Shown here one piece after another: positions 7,015 to 15,188 of a DNA stretch of 33,858 nt. This DNA is from Kiloniellaceae bacterium. Its GTDB lineage: Bacteria; Pseudomonadota; Alphaproteobacteria; Kiloniellales; J153. The stretch's first letter is position 1, and each line of letters starts with the position of its first letter. Below the pieces are notes generated by a model, which worked only from the letters and a program-made list of their open reading frames with translations, had not been told where the DNA came from and made no database searches. The stretch lies in the NCBI GenBank assembly GCA_021776055.1, contig JAJFGP010000151.1, forward strand, positions 1-33,858, read 5' to 3'. The position numbers and the translations under genes are program-made.

Positions 7015-10000
7015 TCACATAACGGCGGTAAAGTCGTCGGTATCCAACGAACTAGGCACGATACCCTCGACAAGCGCCAATATCTCGCCCGTGGTTGCCA
7101 CCGAGATCGTACTGCTTCCCGCGCCGGACGCACCGATGGTCAGATCGGAAAATTGCAGGCCGCCGGCGAGTCCGATGAGATCGACCCCATCCTCAAAATC
7201 GGACAGGACGTCGGCTGCTGCAAGGCTGGCACCACCATCGCCGGGTGCCAGGACAAAGAGATCGCTGCCCGCGCCACCGCTTAGCGTGTCGGCCCCGGTG
7301 CCACCGCGCAAAACGTCGTCACCAGCGCCGCCGGCATACGTATCGTCAAGCGCGCCGCCGTGATAAATCGTGCTGTTGCCACTCTGCGCGGCGGACAAAG
7401 CCGTAAAGCTGGCCGCGCTGGACCTAAAGTCCAACTGGTAGTCGAAATCCTGCGTTACCCCGTGGACCGCCGATGACAGATTCTCGGGCGAACCCGTCAA
7501 ACCTTCGCCGGCCGTCAGGAAATCGATGGAATCACCGACGGCCGGCAGATAGCCGCCGATCAGGGTGAAATCAACCAGCCCGCCCTGCACATCGGCCTCA
7601 CCGGCGACCTCGATCAGATCGGACAGGCCGGCGGCCGTACCACCCAACTCCATCTCCAACGTGCCGGAGACCAAGGTTAGGTTTCCACTCAAGTGAATGG
7701 TTCCTGCTGAGAACCCCGGATCGATAAAGCCGCCATCCAGGATCGTTTCAACGACATTGAAGTTGGCGTTCGGCGTGGCGGCACCGAGGGTTCCGGTTCC
7801 CTCCACGCGGCCGTTTTGTCCGATGTAGGCCTCAAACACGTTGACCGTGCCGAACTCGCCGATGATGAGCGTGCCGGTACCGCTCGCTGCGCTCGAAATC
7901 GGCAAGCCGGTGTCCGAATCAATCTGCATGCCGATTACCAATCGGCCACCGGCATTCAAGGTGGACACGACGTTGGCCGAACTTCCCTGCACGAGCACAG
8001 TGCCGACGCCGGCAACTTGCGAGTCTAAACTGCCGCCAATGACGGTCGTCCCGTCCTCCGAGTTCTGAACCGTGGCGCCGTTCAGAATCTCCAGGCGGCC
8101 TGTGCCCGATCGGCCGACGGCGATGTAACCGGAATCGAAACCATCCAGAAAGCTGTTTACGGTTATCGACGAACCGAAGCCCGAGACCACAACCAAGCCG
8201 TCGCCGCCGGCGAGCTGTCCGACCTGGAAACCAGGCTGAAACCCTTGCCCGCCGTCAATGACCAAATCCGCGCCATCAAGCACCCGCAGCTCGCCATGGC
8301 CTTCGCGGCCAATGATGGCAGAGGCACCGCCTCCAGCCACGCGCGTGCCGCTGAGCGACATTTGTGTGACCTGGTTGCCTAAGCTTCCAAACCCATCGAT
8401 GACGACCGAGCCGTCGCCCGTGTTTAAGTTACCGACAATCAGTTCGGACGCCGAGAAGGTCCGGCCACCAACCAAGGCGAAACGGCCGACGGCGGAGTTG
8501 CCGACGGTCAGCGTGATGTTATCGAAAAGTACATCGCCCGACCGGTCGCCGACCGCAATATCGACGGTACCCGTGGCGGAGAGCGGCCCCGGCGCCCCTG
8601 TACCGCCCTGATCATTGACCGTAACGTTGACCGTTTCATCGCCAATGAATCCGCGATCCGACTGATAGGCGAGGCTGTCCAGCGCGGCGTTTACGTTCGC
8701 CAAAGTCCCGGAAAAGGACATGCCTGTATCGTCCGTCCCGTCGCCTGTTTGGAAGGTAAGGCCGCCTATTTGGCCAAGGCTCAGCGTGCCGTTACCGACA
8801 TCCAGCGTGACAACCACGCTCGGCGCATCCGGATCGGCTGCGGCAACGGCCGCGCCGCTGTCGTCGATGACATCCGCTTCAAAGCCCGATGCAGAGATTA
8901 TCGTGAACGGCAACGTGAGAGTCGGAGCATCGTTTTGCGCGACCAAGGCAACCACCGCCAGCACAGCAGCACTTGACGCCGCACCGTCGTTGACAACAAA
9001 GCGAATATTGCGCTGCGGACTGTTACCGCCGGCAGTCGGGTCTTGCGCCAAATTCTGGTATGTAACCGACCGCAGCACCTGCTGATAGTTGGCGACCGAG
9101 TCGGTTCCACTTAGGCTCAGAATACCGGTCTGCTGGTTGAAACTCGCCACAATGCTCGTTCCGCCCGTGTTCGCGGCAAGAGCTTCGAGGCCGGGGTTCG
9201 CCATGGCATCGATGGTGACCGTGGCACTGGCAAGCGTCGAACTGTCCGGATCGCTGACCAAGAGGTTGTCATCCACGATGACCGCGGCACCGCCCTCGGT
9301 GAAACTGGCACCGCTGGCGCCGTTGAGATCGACGGCCGGCGGGTCGTTGACGGGATTCACCGCAAAATCGAACGTAGCCGGCGCGCTGACGCCACCGTCA
9401 GGATCAGCGACAGTGACCGTGAAGGACGCGATGTTGGATTCACTACCGTCGTGCACAAAGCTAACGAGCCCACCGTTGACTTGTGCCTGAGTGAAGCTGT
9501 TCGCCGCCGCACCGTTCACATGAACGGCGCCATTGCTTATTCCGGTGACTGTATAAGTTAGCTGCGCCGGGTCGGTCGTTTCCGCATCGCTGGCGCTCAG
9601 GAGTGCCGCGGGAATTTGAGCGCTTGCACCCTCATCCATCTCCCCATTGCCTCCGGTAACAACCGGCGTATCGTTGACATTGGTAAAGTCGATGACCGCG
9701 GAGCCGATGTCGCTCGCCGTCCCGTCGCTGACCGTCACCGTATAACTAGGCGCCGCCTCACCGCCGTCGTGAACAAATCGCACCGCCTCGACGACAACCT
9801 GTGCTTGAGTGAACGAGGCAATGGCAACACCAGGAGTTTGCCCAAATTCGAAGTGACCGCCTTGAACGTTGCTTATCGTGAATACGAGGGCGGCATCGTC
9901 ACTGTCGAGATCGGTTGCGCTCAGATCATCGCCGGTAAGAGTGACAACGCCACCTTCGCTGACGGTCAGGCTGTTGTTGCCCAGTACAGGCGGATCATTG

Positions 10001-12612
10001 ACCGCGCCAACAGAGACATCGACCGTTGCCGTATCGGACCCGCCCTGGCCGTCGGAGATGGTGTAGGTAAAGCTATCGGCACCGCTGAAATTCGCGTTCG
10101 GTGTGTAGGTGATCGTGCCGTCGGAATTGGCAACGACACTGCCATTGGTCCCTTGTGTTACAGCCGTGACACTCAGTGTACCGCCATCGGGATCGTTGTC
10201 GTTGTCCAACACCGAGATCGTGACCGACATATCCTCGGACGTTCCCGCCTCATCGTTCGCGGCAACCGGTGGATCGTTGACCGCATCGACAGTGACGTTG
10301 ACGGTTGCCGTGTCGAAACCGCCCTGGCCGTCAGCGACCGTATACGTGAAGCTATCGGCACCGCTGAAATTCGCGTTCGGTGTGTAGGTGATCGTGCCGT
10401 CGGAATTAGCAACGACACTACCGTTGGTCCCTTGAGTCACCGCTGTGACACTTAGCGTATCGCCATCGGCATCACTGTCGTTGGCCAACACCGAGATCGT
10501 AACCGGCGTATCCTCGTCTACCGATACCTCATCGTTCGCGGCAACCGGCGGATCACCAACCGGGTTGACGGTAACGTCGACCGTTGCCGTGTCGGATCCG
10601 CCCTGGCCGTCGGAAATGGTGTACGTGAAGCTATCGGCGCCATTGAAGTCCGCATTCGGCGTGTAGGTAACCGTACCGTCCGAATTGATAGCTACGCTGC
10701 CGTTGGTCCCTTGCGTGACGGCTGAAACGCTCAGCGTATCGCCATCGGCGTCGCTGTCATTGTTCAACACCGAGAACGTGGCCGACGTATCTTCGGCCGT
10801 CGACCCTGCGTCGTTCGCGGCTACAGGTGGATCATTGACAGCGCCAACAGAAACACTGACCGTTGCCGTATCGGATCCACCTTGGCCGTCCGAGATCGTG
10901 TAGGTGAAGCTATCATCGCCGTTGAAGTTCGCATTCGGCGTGTAGGTGATCGTGCCGTCGGAGTTGACGACAACACCACCGTTGGCCCCTTGGGTTACCG
11001 CTGAAACACTCAGCGTACCGCCATCGGAATCACTGTCGTTATTCAACACCGTGATCGTGGTCGGTGTATCCTCGGTTGTTTCCGCGTTGTCATCGGCCGC
11101 CACGGGCGGGCTGTTGCCAGCGCTGATGCTAACGGTCGTGGTGGCAAACCCACCTGCGCCATCGGATACGGTGTAGGTAAAGCTATCAGCGCCAAAAAAG
11201 CCCGGCGCCGGCGTGTAGGTCAGGGTGCCGTCCGGATTGATAGCCACGCTGCCATTGCTGCCCTGCGTGACCAAAAAGATACTCAGAGCATTCCCCTCCG
11301 GATCGATGTCGTTGCCGAGGACAGCGATGACGACGGGGGCCGAACCCGCGGTGACAGCGCCATCGGCCGTGGCAATCGGGGGGCTGTTCGAATCGCCGGG
11401 CGGACTACCAGGTCCACCGGGTGCCTGGCGCGGCGGGGTCGGGGTTTGCGGGCTGGTGGTTTCCGTGACCTGGGTCGATGAAGAAGATATATCGGTATTG
11501 GTGCGCTGTTCCTCGCCGAACTCCGGCTCATCGACGCCCAGACCGCCGGATGTTACGGGGCCGGTCACCGGCGGCGCCGCTGTTTCCAAGGGCGGCTCAG
11601 CAAAGGGATCGGTATCGGCGCCTGTGTTCGGTTCGTCGCTTGCTTGCTCGAACTCGCCATCCTCGATCTCGCCGCGCCGTTCCTCGCCAAGCCGCTGCTG
11701 CGCCTGGCCGTAGATGTCATGCGCCCGCGCCACCAGGGCTTGATCAATCGCCTGTTCGCCCGGCGTCTTGATCGACTCAAAGAACGGGCCGCCGGCGGAC
11801 TGGATACGCACCAACTGATTGAGATCCGAGACATTGGTGAGAAGCGTTCCCGACAGCTTGTCAAAAAGCCCATAGATGCCAACGCCGCCCTCCGGATCCT
11901 CGCCGATGGAATAGAGCGTCGACCCATCAATGGCCGAAATTTTCGTAATCGGCACGGTGCCCCGGACGCCAATGGTCGCCACCGGCGTTTCGATACGCAT
12001 GTTGCCGGTCGGAGCCACCTGGCCGGTGACGAAGACGAATGTGCCCTGCACCAGATCGAACAGCATCGAGTTCGCCGACCCATCCGGGTCGTAGACCATG
12101 CTGCTCAGCACCATGCGGGCGCCGCCGGATAGGGAAAAGACCGTCTCGTCGATGAAGGTAAGGCCGAGCGTCGACCCCGTTCCGGTCTGCACCACATCGC
12201 CCTGGAAAACCGGGTCGCCGACCGCCAGATCGACGGCCACCCCGGCGCGGATGACCTGGGCGTTGCCGGTGAGCGTCTCCACCTGGCCGATGGCCTCCGC
12301 GACGGGGGCACCGCCGGCCTGCGCGTACAGCAGCCCTGGGACTCGGGGGCCGACCAACGCCGCCACCAGGTCCGGCGACATCACCGCTCCGTCGGGCGAG
12401 AGAAGGGGCGGCGGAACCTCGGCGGTAAAATAGCCGCTGATAATCTGTGTCGTGCCGTCGCTGCCGGTCAGCAGCAGATCGTCGCCGGTCTGGCTGAATT
12501 CGGCGGTGAACAGCAGGTGTGCATCGGATACCGTGACGGCCCCGTCGCCAGCCTCCACCGGCGACAGCACAATTCCGGCCGCGGACGTATCAGGTCCCGC
12601 GCGGCCTACCAC
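7015..12612 (-). CDS. Giant RTX-type surface/adhesin protein with FecR and tandem Ig-like repeats
   Basis: This 1865-residue acidic protein has no N-terminal signal and ends with RTX calcium-binding repeats (GGAGDDVLRGGTGADTL near 1750-1790) and a short C terminus ending DDFTAVM, so type I secretion is expected. Domains in order: an N-terminal region; a FecR domain (about 108-220, starting GQVETLTGNAQVIR); a Pro/Ser/Thr-rich linker (about 330-405); five tandem 93-residue Ig/cadherin-like repeats (about 407-872, each with DPPVAANDE-, TYTPNANF- and DSFTYTISDGQGG-like blocks); two CSPG-like repeats (about 874-1089); two further cadherin-like modules (about 1090-1350); a glycine-rich beta-helix region (about 1350-1650) resembling autotransporter passengers; and the RTX tail. 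The start is a GTG at 12612, with an in-frame TAG two codons before it. No type I exporter genes are in this window. It is probably a cell-surface adhesin or matrix protein. Confidence 0.9.
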   Translation of the reverse strand: MVGRAGPDTSAAGIVLSPVEAGDGAVTVSDAHLLFTAEFSQTGDDLLLTGSDGTTQIISGYFTAEVPPPLLSPDGAVMSPDLVAALVGPRVPGLLYAQAGGAPVAEAIGQVETLTGNAQVIRAGVAVDLAVGDPVFQGDVVQTGTGSTLGLTFIDETVFSLSGGARMVLSSMVYDPDGSANSMLFDLVQGTFVFVTGQVAPTGNMRIETPVATIGVRGTVPITKISAIDGSTLYSIGEDPEGGVGIYGLFDKLSGTLLTNVSDLNQLVRIQSAGGPFFESIKTPGEQAIDQALVARAHDIYGQAQQRLGEERRGEIEDGEFEQASDEPNTGADTDPFAEPPLETAAPPVTGPVTSGGLGVDEPEFGEEQRTNTDISSSSTQVTETTSPQTPTPPRQAPGGPGSPPGDSNSPPIATADGAVTAGSAPVVIAVLGNDIDPEGNALSIFLVTQGSNGSVAINPDGTLTYTPAPGFFGADSFTYTVSDGAGGFATTTVSISAGNSPPVAADDNAETTEDTPTTITVLNNDSDSDGGTLSVSAVTQGANGGVVVNSDGTITYTPNANFNGDDSFTYTISDGQGGSDTATVSVSVGAVNDPPVAANDAGSTAEDTSATFSVLNNDSDADGDTLSVSAVTQGTNGSVAINSDGTVTYTPNADFNGADSFTYTISDGQGGSDTATVDVTVNPVGDPPVAANDEVSVDEDTPVTISVLANDSDADGDTLSVTAVTQGTNGSVVANSDGTITYTPNANFSGADSFTYTVADGQGGFDTATVNVTVDAVNDPPVAANDEAGTSEDMSVTISVLDNDNDPDGGTLSVTAVTQGTNGSVVANSDGTITYTPNANFSGADSFTYTISDGQGGSDTATVDVSVGAVNDPPVLGNNSLTVSEGGVVTLTGDDLSATDLDSDDAALVFTISNVQGGHFEFGQTPGVAIASFTQAQVVVEAVRFVHDGGEAAPSYTVTVSDGTASDIGSAVIDFTNVNDTPVVTGGNGEMDEGASAQIPAALLSASDAETTDPAQLTYTVTGISNGAVHVNGAAANSFTQAQVNGGLVSFVHDGSESNIASFTVTVADPDGGVSAPATFDFAVNPVNDPPAVDLNGASGASFTEGGAAVIVDDNLLVSDPDSSTLASATVTIDAMANPGLEALAANTGGTSIVASFNQQTGILSLSGTDSVANYQQVLRSVTYQNLAQDPTAGGNSPQRNIRFVVNDGAASSAAVLAVVALVAQNDAPTLTLPFTIISASGFEADVIDDSGAAVAAADPDAPSVVVTLDVGNGTLSLGQIGGLTFQTGDGTDDTGMSFSGTLANVNAALDSLAYQSDRGFIGDETVNVTVNDQGGTGAPGPLSATGTVDIAVGDRSGDVLFDNITLTVGNSAVGRFALVGGRTFSASELIVGNLNTGDGSVVIDGFGSLGNQVTQMSLSGTRVAGGGASAIIGREGHGELRVLDGADLVIDGGQGFQPGFQVGQLAGGDGLVVVSGFGSSITVNSFLDGFDSGYIAVGRSGTGRLEILNGATVQNSEDGTTVIGGSLDSQVAGVGTVLVQGSSANVVSTLNAGGRLVIGMQIDSDTGLPISSAASGTGTLIIGEFGTVNVFEAYIGQNGRVEGTGTLGAATPNANFNVVETILDGGFIDPGFSAGTIHLSGNLTLVSGTLEMELGGTAAGLSDLIEVAGEADVQGGLVDFTLIGGYLPAVGDSIDFLTAGEGLTGSPENLSSAVHGVTQDFDYQLDFRSSAASFTALSAAQSGNSTIYHGGALDDTYAGGAGDDVLRGGTGADTLSGGAGSDLFVLAPGDGGASLAAADVLSDFEDGVDLIGLAGGLQFSDLTIGASGAGSSTISVATTGEILALVEGIVPSSLDTDDFTAVM
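9995..11395 (-). repeat. Five tandem 279-bp coding repeats in the RTX gene
   Basis: Equivalent bases recur every 279 bp exactly (for example at about 10255, 10534 and 10813, then 11092), giving 93-residue Ig/cadherin-like units. Units 2 to 5 are strongly alike at the DNA level; unit 1 (nearest the FecR side) is more diverged. The arrangement permits change in copy number by recombination. Confidence 0.85.
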
Positions 12613-13111
12613 GGCCTAAAACCCCCAGACAATAGAGTGCTCCCTTCCCTGCAGGGTAGATCGGTCAACGCCGCTGTAAACCGGCGCCCAGCCACACCCC
12701 AGTATGGCCTTTCGCACAACCGATCCTTCCCCGTTTCTCCGCCGCGCCCGCCCCACCTTTTATTGCAAGCGCGTCAGCTCGGGATCATTCGATCTTATAA
12801 TTCAGGCAAATTATCCGATATTCCGGCACCAACGGCAATAATTCTCTCGCAATCCCACTAACCCACCCAATGAGACGCGCCGTGGCTCTAACATTGAGAA
12901 GCATAGCTTGCAAGCGAGGGCGCCGGAATTGTCTGCCATACTGGTTAATACACGCGATTTATCGAGTTTTCTTGGTTTTTCTTAGTAACGCGCGAAAAGA
13001 GTCCGGCTGCGCGCTCGCGGCTTGGCAGCCGAGCTACCATCTGCCATGAATGGGGCTGGGAGGCTACCAGCGGCGCGGCGACCTAACGCCACGGTGAACT
13101 GGAAGGACGAA
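12613..13111. other. AT-richer divergent intergenic region, RTX gene and peptide ABC genes
   Basis: About 500 bp separate the RTX gene (-) from the peptide ABC ATPase (+). The central part (about 12770-12990) is clearly more AT-rich than its surroundings. It contains a good - strand promoter candidate (12810-12838) and a palindrome CCCTGCAGGG at 12647-12656 in the RTX leader. The open frame that runs from 13022 into the ABC gene has no family-like residues before 13112. I see no tRNA, no IS end and no convincing + strand promoter. Confidence 0.5.
12810..12838 (-). promoter_or_regulatory. Candidate sigma70-type promoter for the RTX gene
   Basis: Read on the - strand, TTGCCG (12838-12833) is followed by exactly 17 bases and then GATAAT (12815-12810). 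This close match to the -35/-10 consensus lies in the AT-rich intergenic region. It would give a leader of about 190 nt before the GTG start at 12612. The match is by eye; a chance hit in AT-rich DNA is possible. Confidence 0.45.
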
Positions 13112-14095
13112 ATGCCCGAGCCACTGCTGAGCGTGCGGAACCTGCGTATCGAGTTCCCGACCCGGGCAGGCATCCTGCTCGCCATCGATGATGTATCATT
13201 TCACATCGATGAGGGGGAAATCCTCGGCGTGGTCGGTGAATCCGGCGCCGGCAAGTCGATTACCGGCATGTCGATCATCGGCCTTCTGGATCCGCCAGGC
13301 CGGGTTGCCGGCGGTGAAGTTAAACTCGACGGCCGGCGGATTGACAACCTTCCCTATGAGGACATGCGCCGAATTCGGGGCAGCAAGATCGGCGCCATCT
13401 TTCAGGACCCGCTGACCAGCCTGAATCCCCTCTATACAATCGGCCGGCAACTTATCGAAACCATCCTGACGCACACCGACCTTAGCCAGTCGCAGGCGCG
13501 CAAGCGCGCCCTGTCGTTGCTCGACGAGGTCGGTATTCCGGCGGCGGAAAAGAGGATCGACAACTATCCGCATCAGTTTTCCGGCGGCATGCGCCAGCGT
13601 GTGGTTATTGCGCTGGCCCTTTGCGCCAATCCGCGCCTGGTCATCGCCGACGAGCCGACCACGGCCCTCGACGTCTCCGTCCAAGCGCAGATAATCACTC
13701 TGCTCAAGCAGCTTAGCCGCGAGCACGGTACGGCGGTCATGCTGGTCACCCACGACATGGGCGTCATCGCCGAAACCGCTGACCGCGTCGCCGTCATGTA
13801 CGCCGGCCGTATTGCCGAGATCGGGCCGGTGGCGGAAGTCATTCAGCGCCCCAAGCATCCCTACACGGTCGGCTTGATGGGCTCCATCCCGACCATCGGG
13901 CATCGCACCGAGAAACTGGTGCAGATCATGGGCTCCATGCCGCGATTGACCGATATTCCCAGCGGCTGCGCATTCCATCCGCGTTGTCCGCGCGCCTTCG
14001 AACGCTGCCGTCGCGAGCGGCCCGACCCGATTGCCACGGACACCTCGGACGCGGCCTGCTGGCTGTATGCACAGGACGAGTTGATCGATGCCTGA
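13112..14095 (+). CDS. Oligopeptide/dipeptide ABC transporter ATP-binding protein (DppD type)
   Basis: This 327-residue cytoplasmic ATPase energises uptake of peptides or related compounds. It has Walker A GESGAGKS, the Q-loop in FQDPLTSLNP, signature SGGMRQR, Walker B LVIADEPTTALD and the C-terminal oligopeptide-ABC extension with the paired-Cys motif CAFHPRCPRAFERC. The ATG at 13112 follows a GGAAGGA site at 13101-13107; an earlier in-frame ATG at 13022 would add 30 residues unlike the family. Its stop overlaps the start of the next ATPase gene by 8 bases. The matching permeases and binding protein are absent on both sides, so this pair must serve a transporter encoded elsewhere, or one of broader specificity. 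The substrate cannot be read from the ATPase. Confidence 0.92.
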   Translation: MPEPLLSVRNLRIEFPTRAGILLAIDDVSFHIDEGEILGVVGESGAGKSITGMSIIGLLDPPGRVAGGEVKLDGRRIDNLPYEDMRRIRGSKIGAIFQDPLTSLNPLYTIGRQLIETILTHTDLSQSQARKRALSLLDEVGIPAAEKRIDNYPHQFSGGMRQRVVIALALCANPRLVIADEPTTALDVSVQAQIITLLKQLSREHGTAVMLVTHDMGVIAETADRVAVMYAGRIAEIGPVAEVIQRPKHPYTVGLMGSIPTIGHRTEKLVQIMGSMPRLTDIPSGCAFHPRCPRAFERCRRERPDPIATDTSDAACWLYAQDELIDA

Positions 14096-15173
14096 AGATA
14101 CGGCGGGACGCCGTTTTGACCAAGGGGACTCTCCGTTGGTCAGCATCCGTGGCCTGGCGCGTTATTTCGATATTTCCAAGCCCCTGCTCAATCGCGTCAT
14201 TGAAGGCGAATCTCGACAGGTTCTCAAAGCGGTCGACGGAATCAGCTTCGACATTCCGCGCGGCAAGACATTCGCCTTAGTCGGGGAATCCGGTTGCGGA
14301 AAGTCGACGGTGGCACGCTGCATCGTCGGGTTATATCGCCCGACCGCCGGCGCGGTTCTGTTCGACGGCGTGGACATGGCGGCAATCACCTCTCGACGTG
14401 AGATCATGCCGTTACGCCGGCGCATGCAGATGATCTTTCAGGATCCCTATGCCAGCCTCAATCCGCGCTGGCGCATCGCCGACATCGTGGCCGAGCCGAT
14501 CATCACCCATAAGCTGCTCAGCGACCGCAAGGCCATTCGTATCCGCGTGGACGAGTTGCTCACACATGTTGGCTTGGCTGCCCGCGACGGCGAAAAGTTC
14601 CCGCACGAATTCTCCGGCGGGCAACGCCAGCGCATCTCCATCGCTCGTGCCTTGGCCAGCAACCCTGAATTCCTGGTCTGCGACGAGCCGACCTCGGCCC
14701 TGGACGTATCCGTACAAGCGCAGATCCTCAATCTGATGAAGGACCTGCAACGTGAGCTTGGCCTGACCTATCTGTTGATCTCGCACGACCTGGCGGTGGT
14801 TTACAATTTTTCCGATCAGGTTGGCGTCATGTACTTGGGGCGCATGGTTGAATCGGAAAACGCGGGTACCTTGTTCCGGGCACCGCGCCACCCTTACACA
14901 CGTATGCTCTTGGACGCGATACCCGATCTGGACCTAACCGGCCGGGCACGCCAACCCGTCGCGGGAGAGGTGCCGGACCCCATCAGTCCACCGTCCGGCT
15001 GCACCTTCCACCCACGCTGCCCGCATGCCAACGACCGGTGCAAATCCGAGGCACCGCAAACCATCATGCACGGGAGTGCGCGTGTCGCCTGTCACGCGGT
15101 GGAAGAAGGCCGCATCGCTTCCGTGGACAGGCCGGTCATCCGGGGCCAAGCGGCGCAGGCCGAAGCTACATAG
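14088..15173 (+). CDS. Oligopeptide/dipeptide ABC transporter ATP-binding protein (DppF/OppF type)
   Basis: This 361-residue ATPase is the second nucleotide-binding subunit of the pair. It has Walker A GESGCGKS, Q-loop FQDPYASLNP, signature SGGQRQR, Walker B FLVCDEPTSALD and the C-terminal motif CTFHPRCPHANDRC. The region around residues 30-45 (FDISKPLLNRVIEGESR) is an insertion before the Walker A segment that is common in the DppF/OppF group. Its ATG at 14088 lies inside the end of the upstream gene, so translation is coupled. Its TAG stop (15171-15173) is the left end of a perfect inverted repeat that also holds the stop of the convergent gene. Confidence 0.92.
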   Translation: MPEDTAGRRFDQGDSPLVSIRGLARYFDISKPLLNRVIEGESRQVLKAVDGISFDIPRGKTFALVGESGCGKSTVARCIVGLYRPTAGAVLFDGVDMAAITSRREIMPLRRRMQMIFQDPYASLNPRWRIADIVAEPIITHKLLSDRKAIRIRVDELLTHVGLAARDGEKFPHEFSGGQRQRISIARALASNPEFLVCDEPTSALDVSVQAQILNLMKDLQRELGLTYLLISHDLAVVYNFSDQVGVMYLGRMVESENAGTLFRAPRHPYTRMLLDAIPDLDLTGRARQPVAGEVPDPISPPSGCTFHPRCPHANDRCKSEAPQTIMHGSARVACHAVEEGRIASVDRPVIRGQAAQAEAT

Positions 15174-15188
15174 CGGCGTTGGCCGCTA
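15171..15188. terminator. Palindrome containing both stop codons of convergent genes
   Basis: TAGCGGC (15171-15177), the 4-base loop GTTG and GCCGCTA (15182-15188) form a perfect 7-bp stem. Read on the + strand its first three bases are the stop of the DppF-type gene; read on the - strand its first three bases are the stop of the persulfide dioxygenase gene. It could act as a bidirectional terminator, though no T-tract is present. Confidence 0.45.

Noticed and set aside
9616-10455. 279-residue + strand open frame inside the RTX gene
   Set aside because: It is a mirror of the repetitive Ig-like coding DNA on the other strand; it repeats with the same 279-bp phase and has no recognisable family motif.
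13022-13111. 30-residue N-terminal extension of the DppD-type ATPase
   Set aside because: The family begins at MPEPLLSVRNL, and a good GGAAGGA site precedes ATG 13112.
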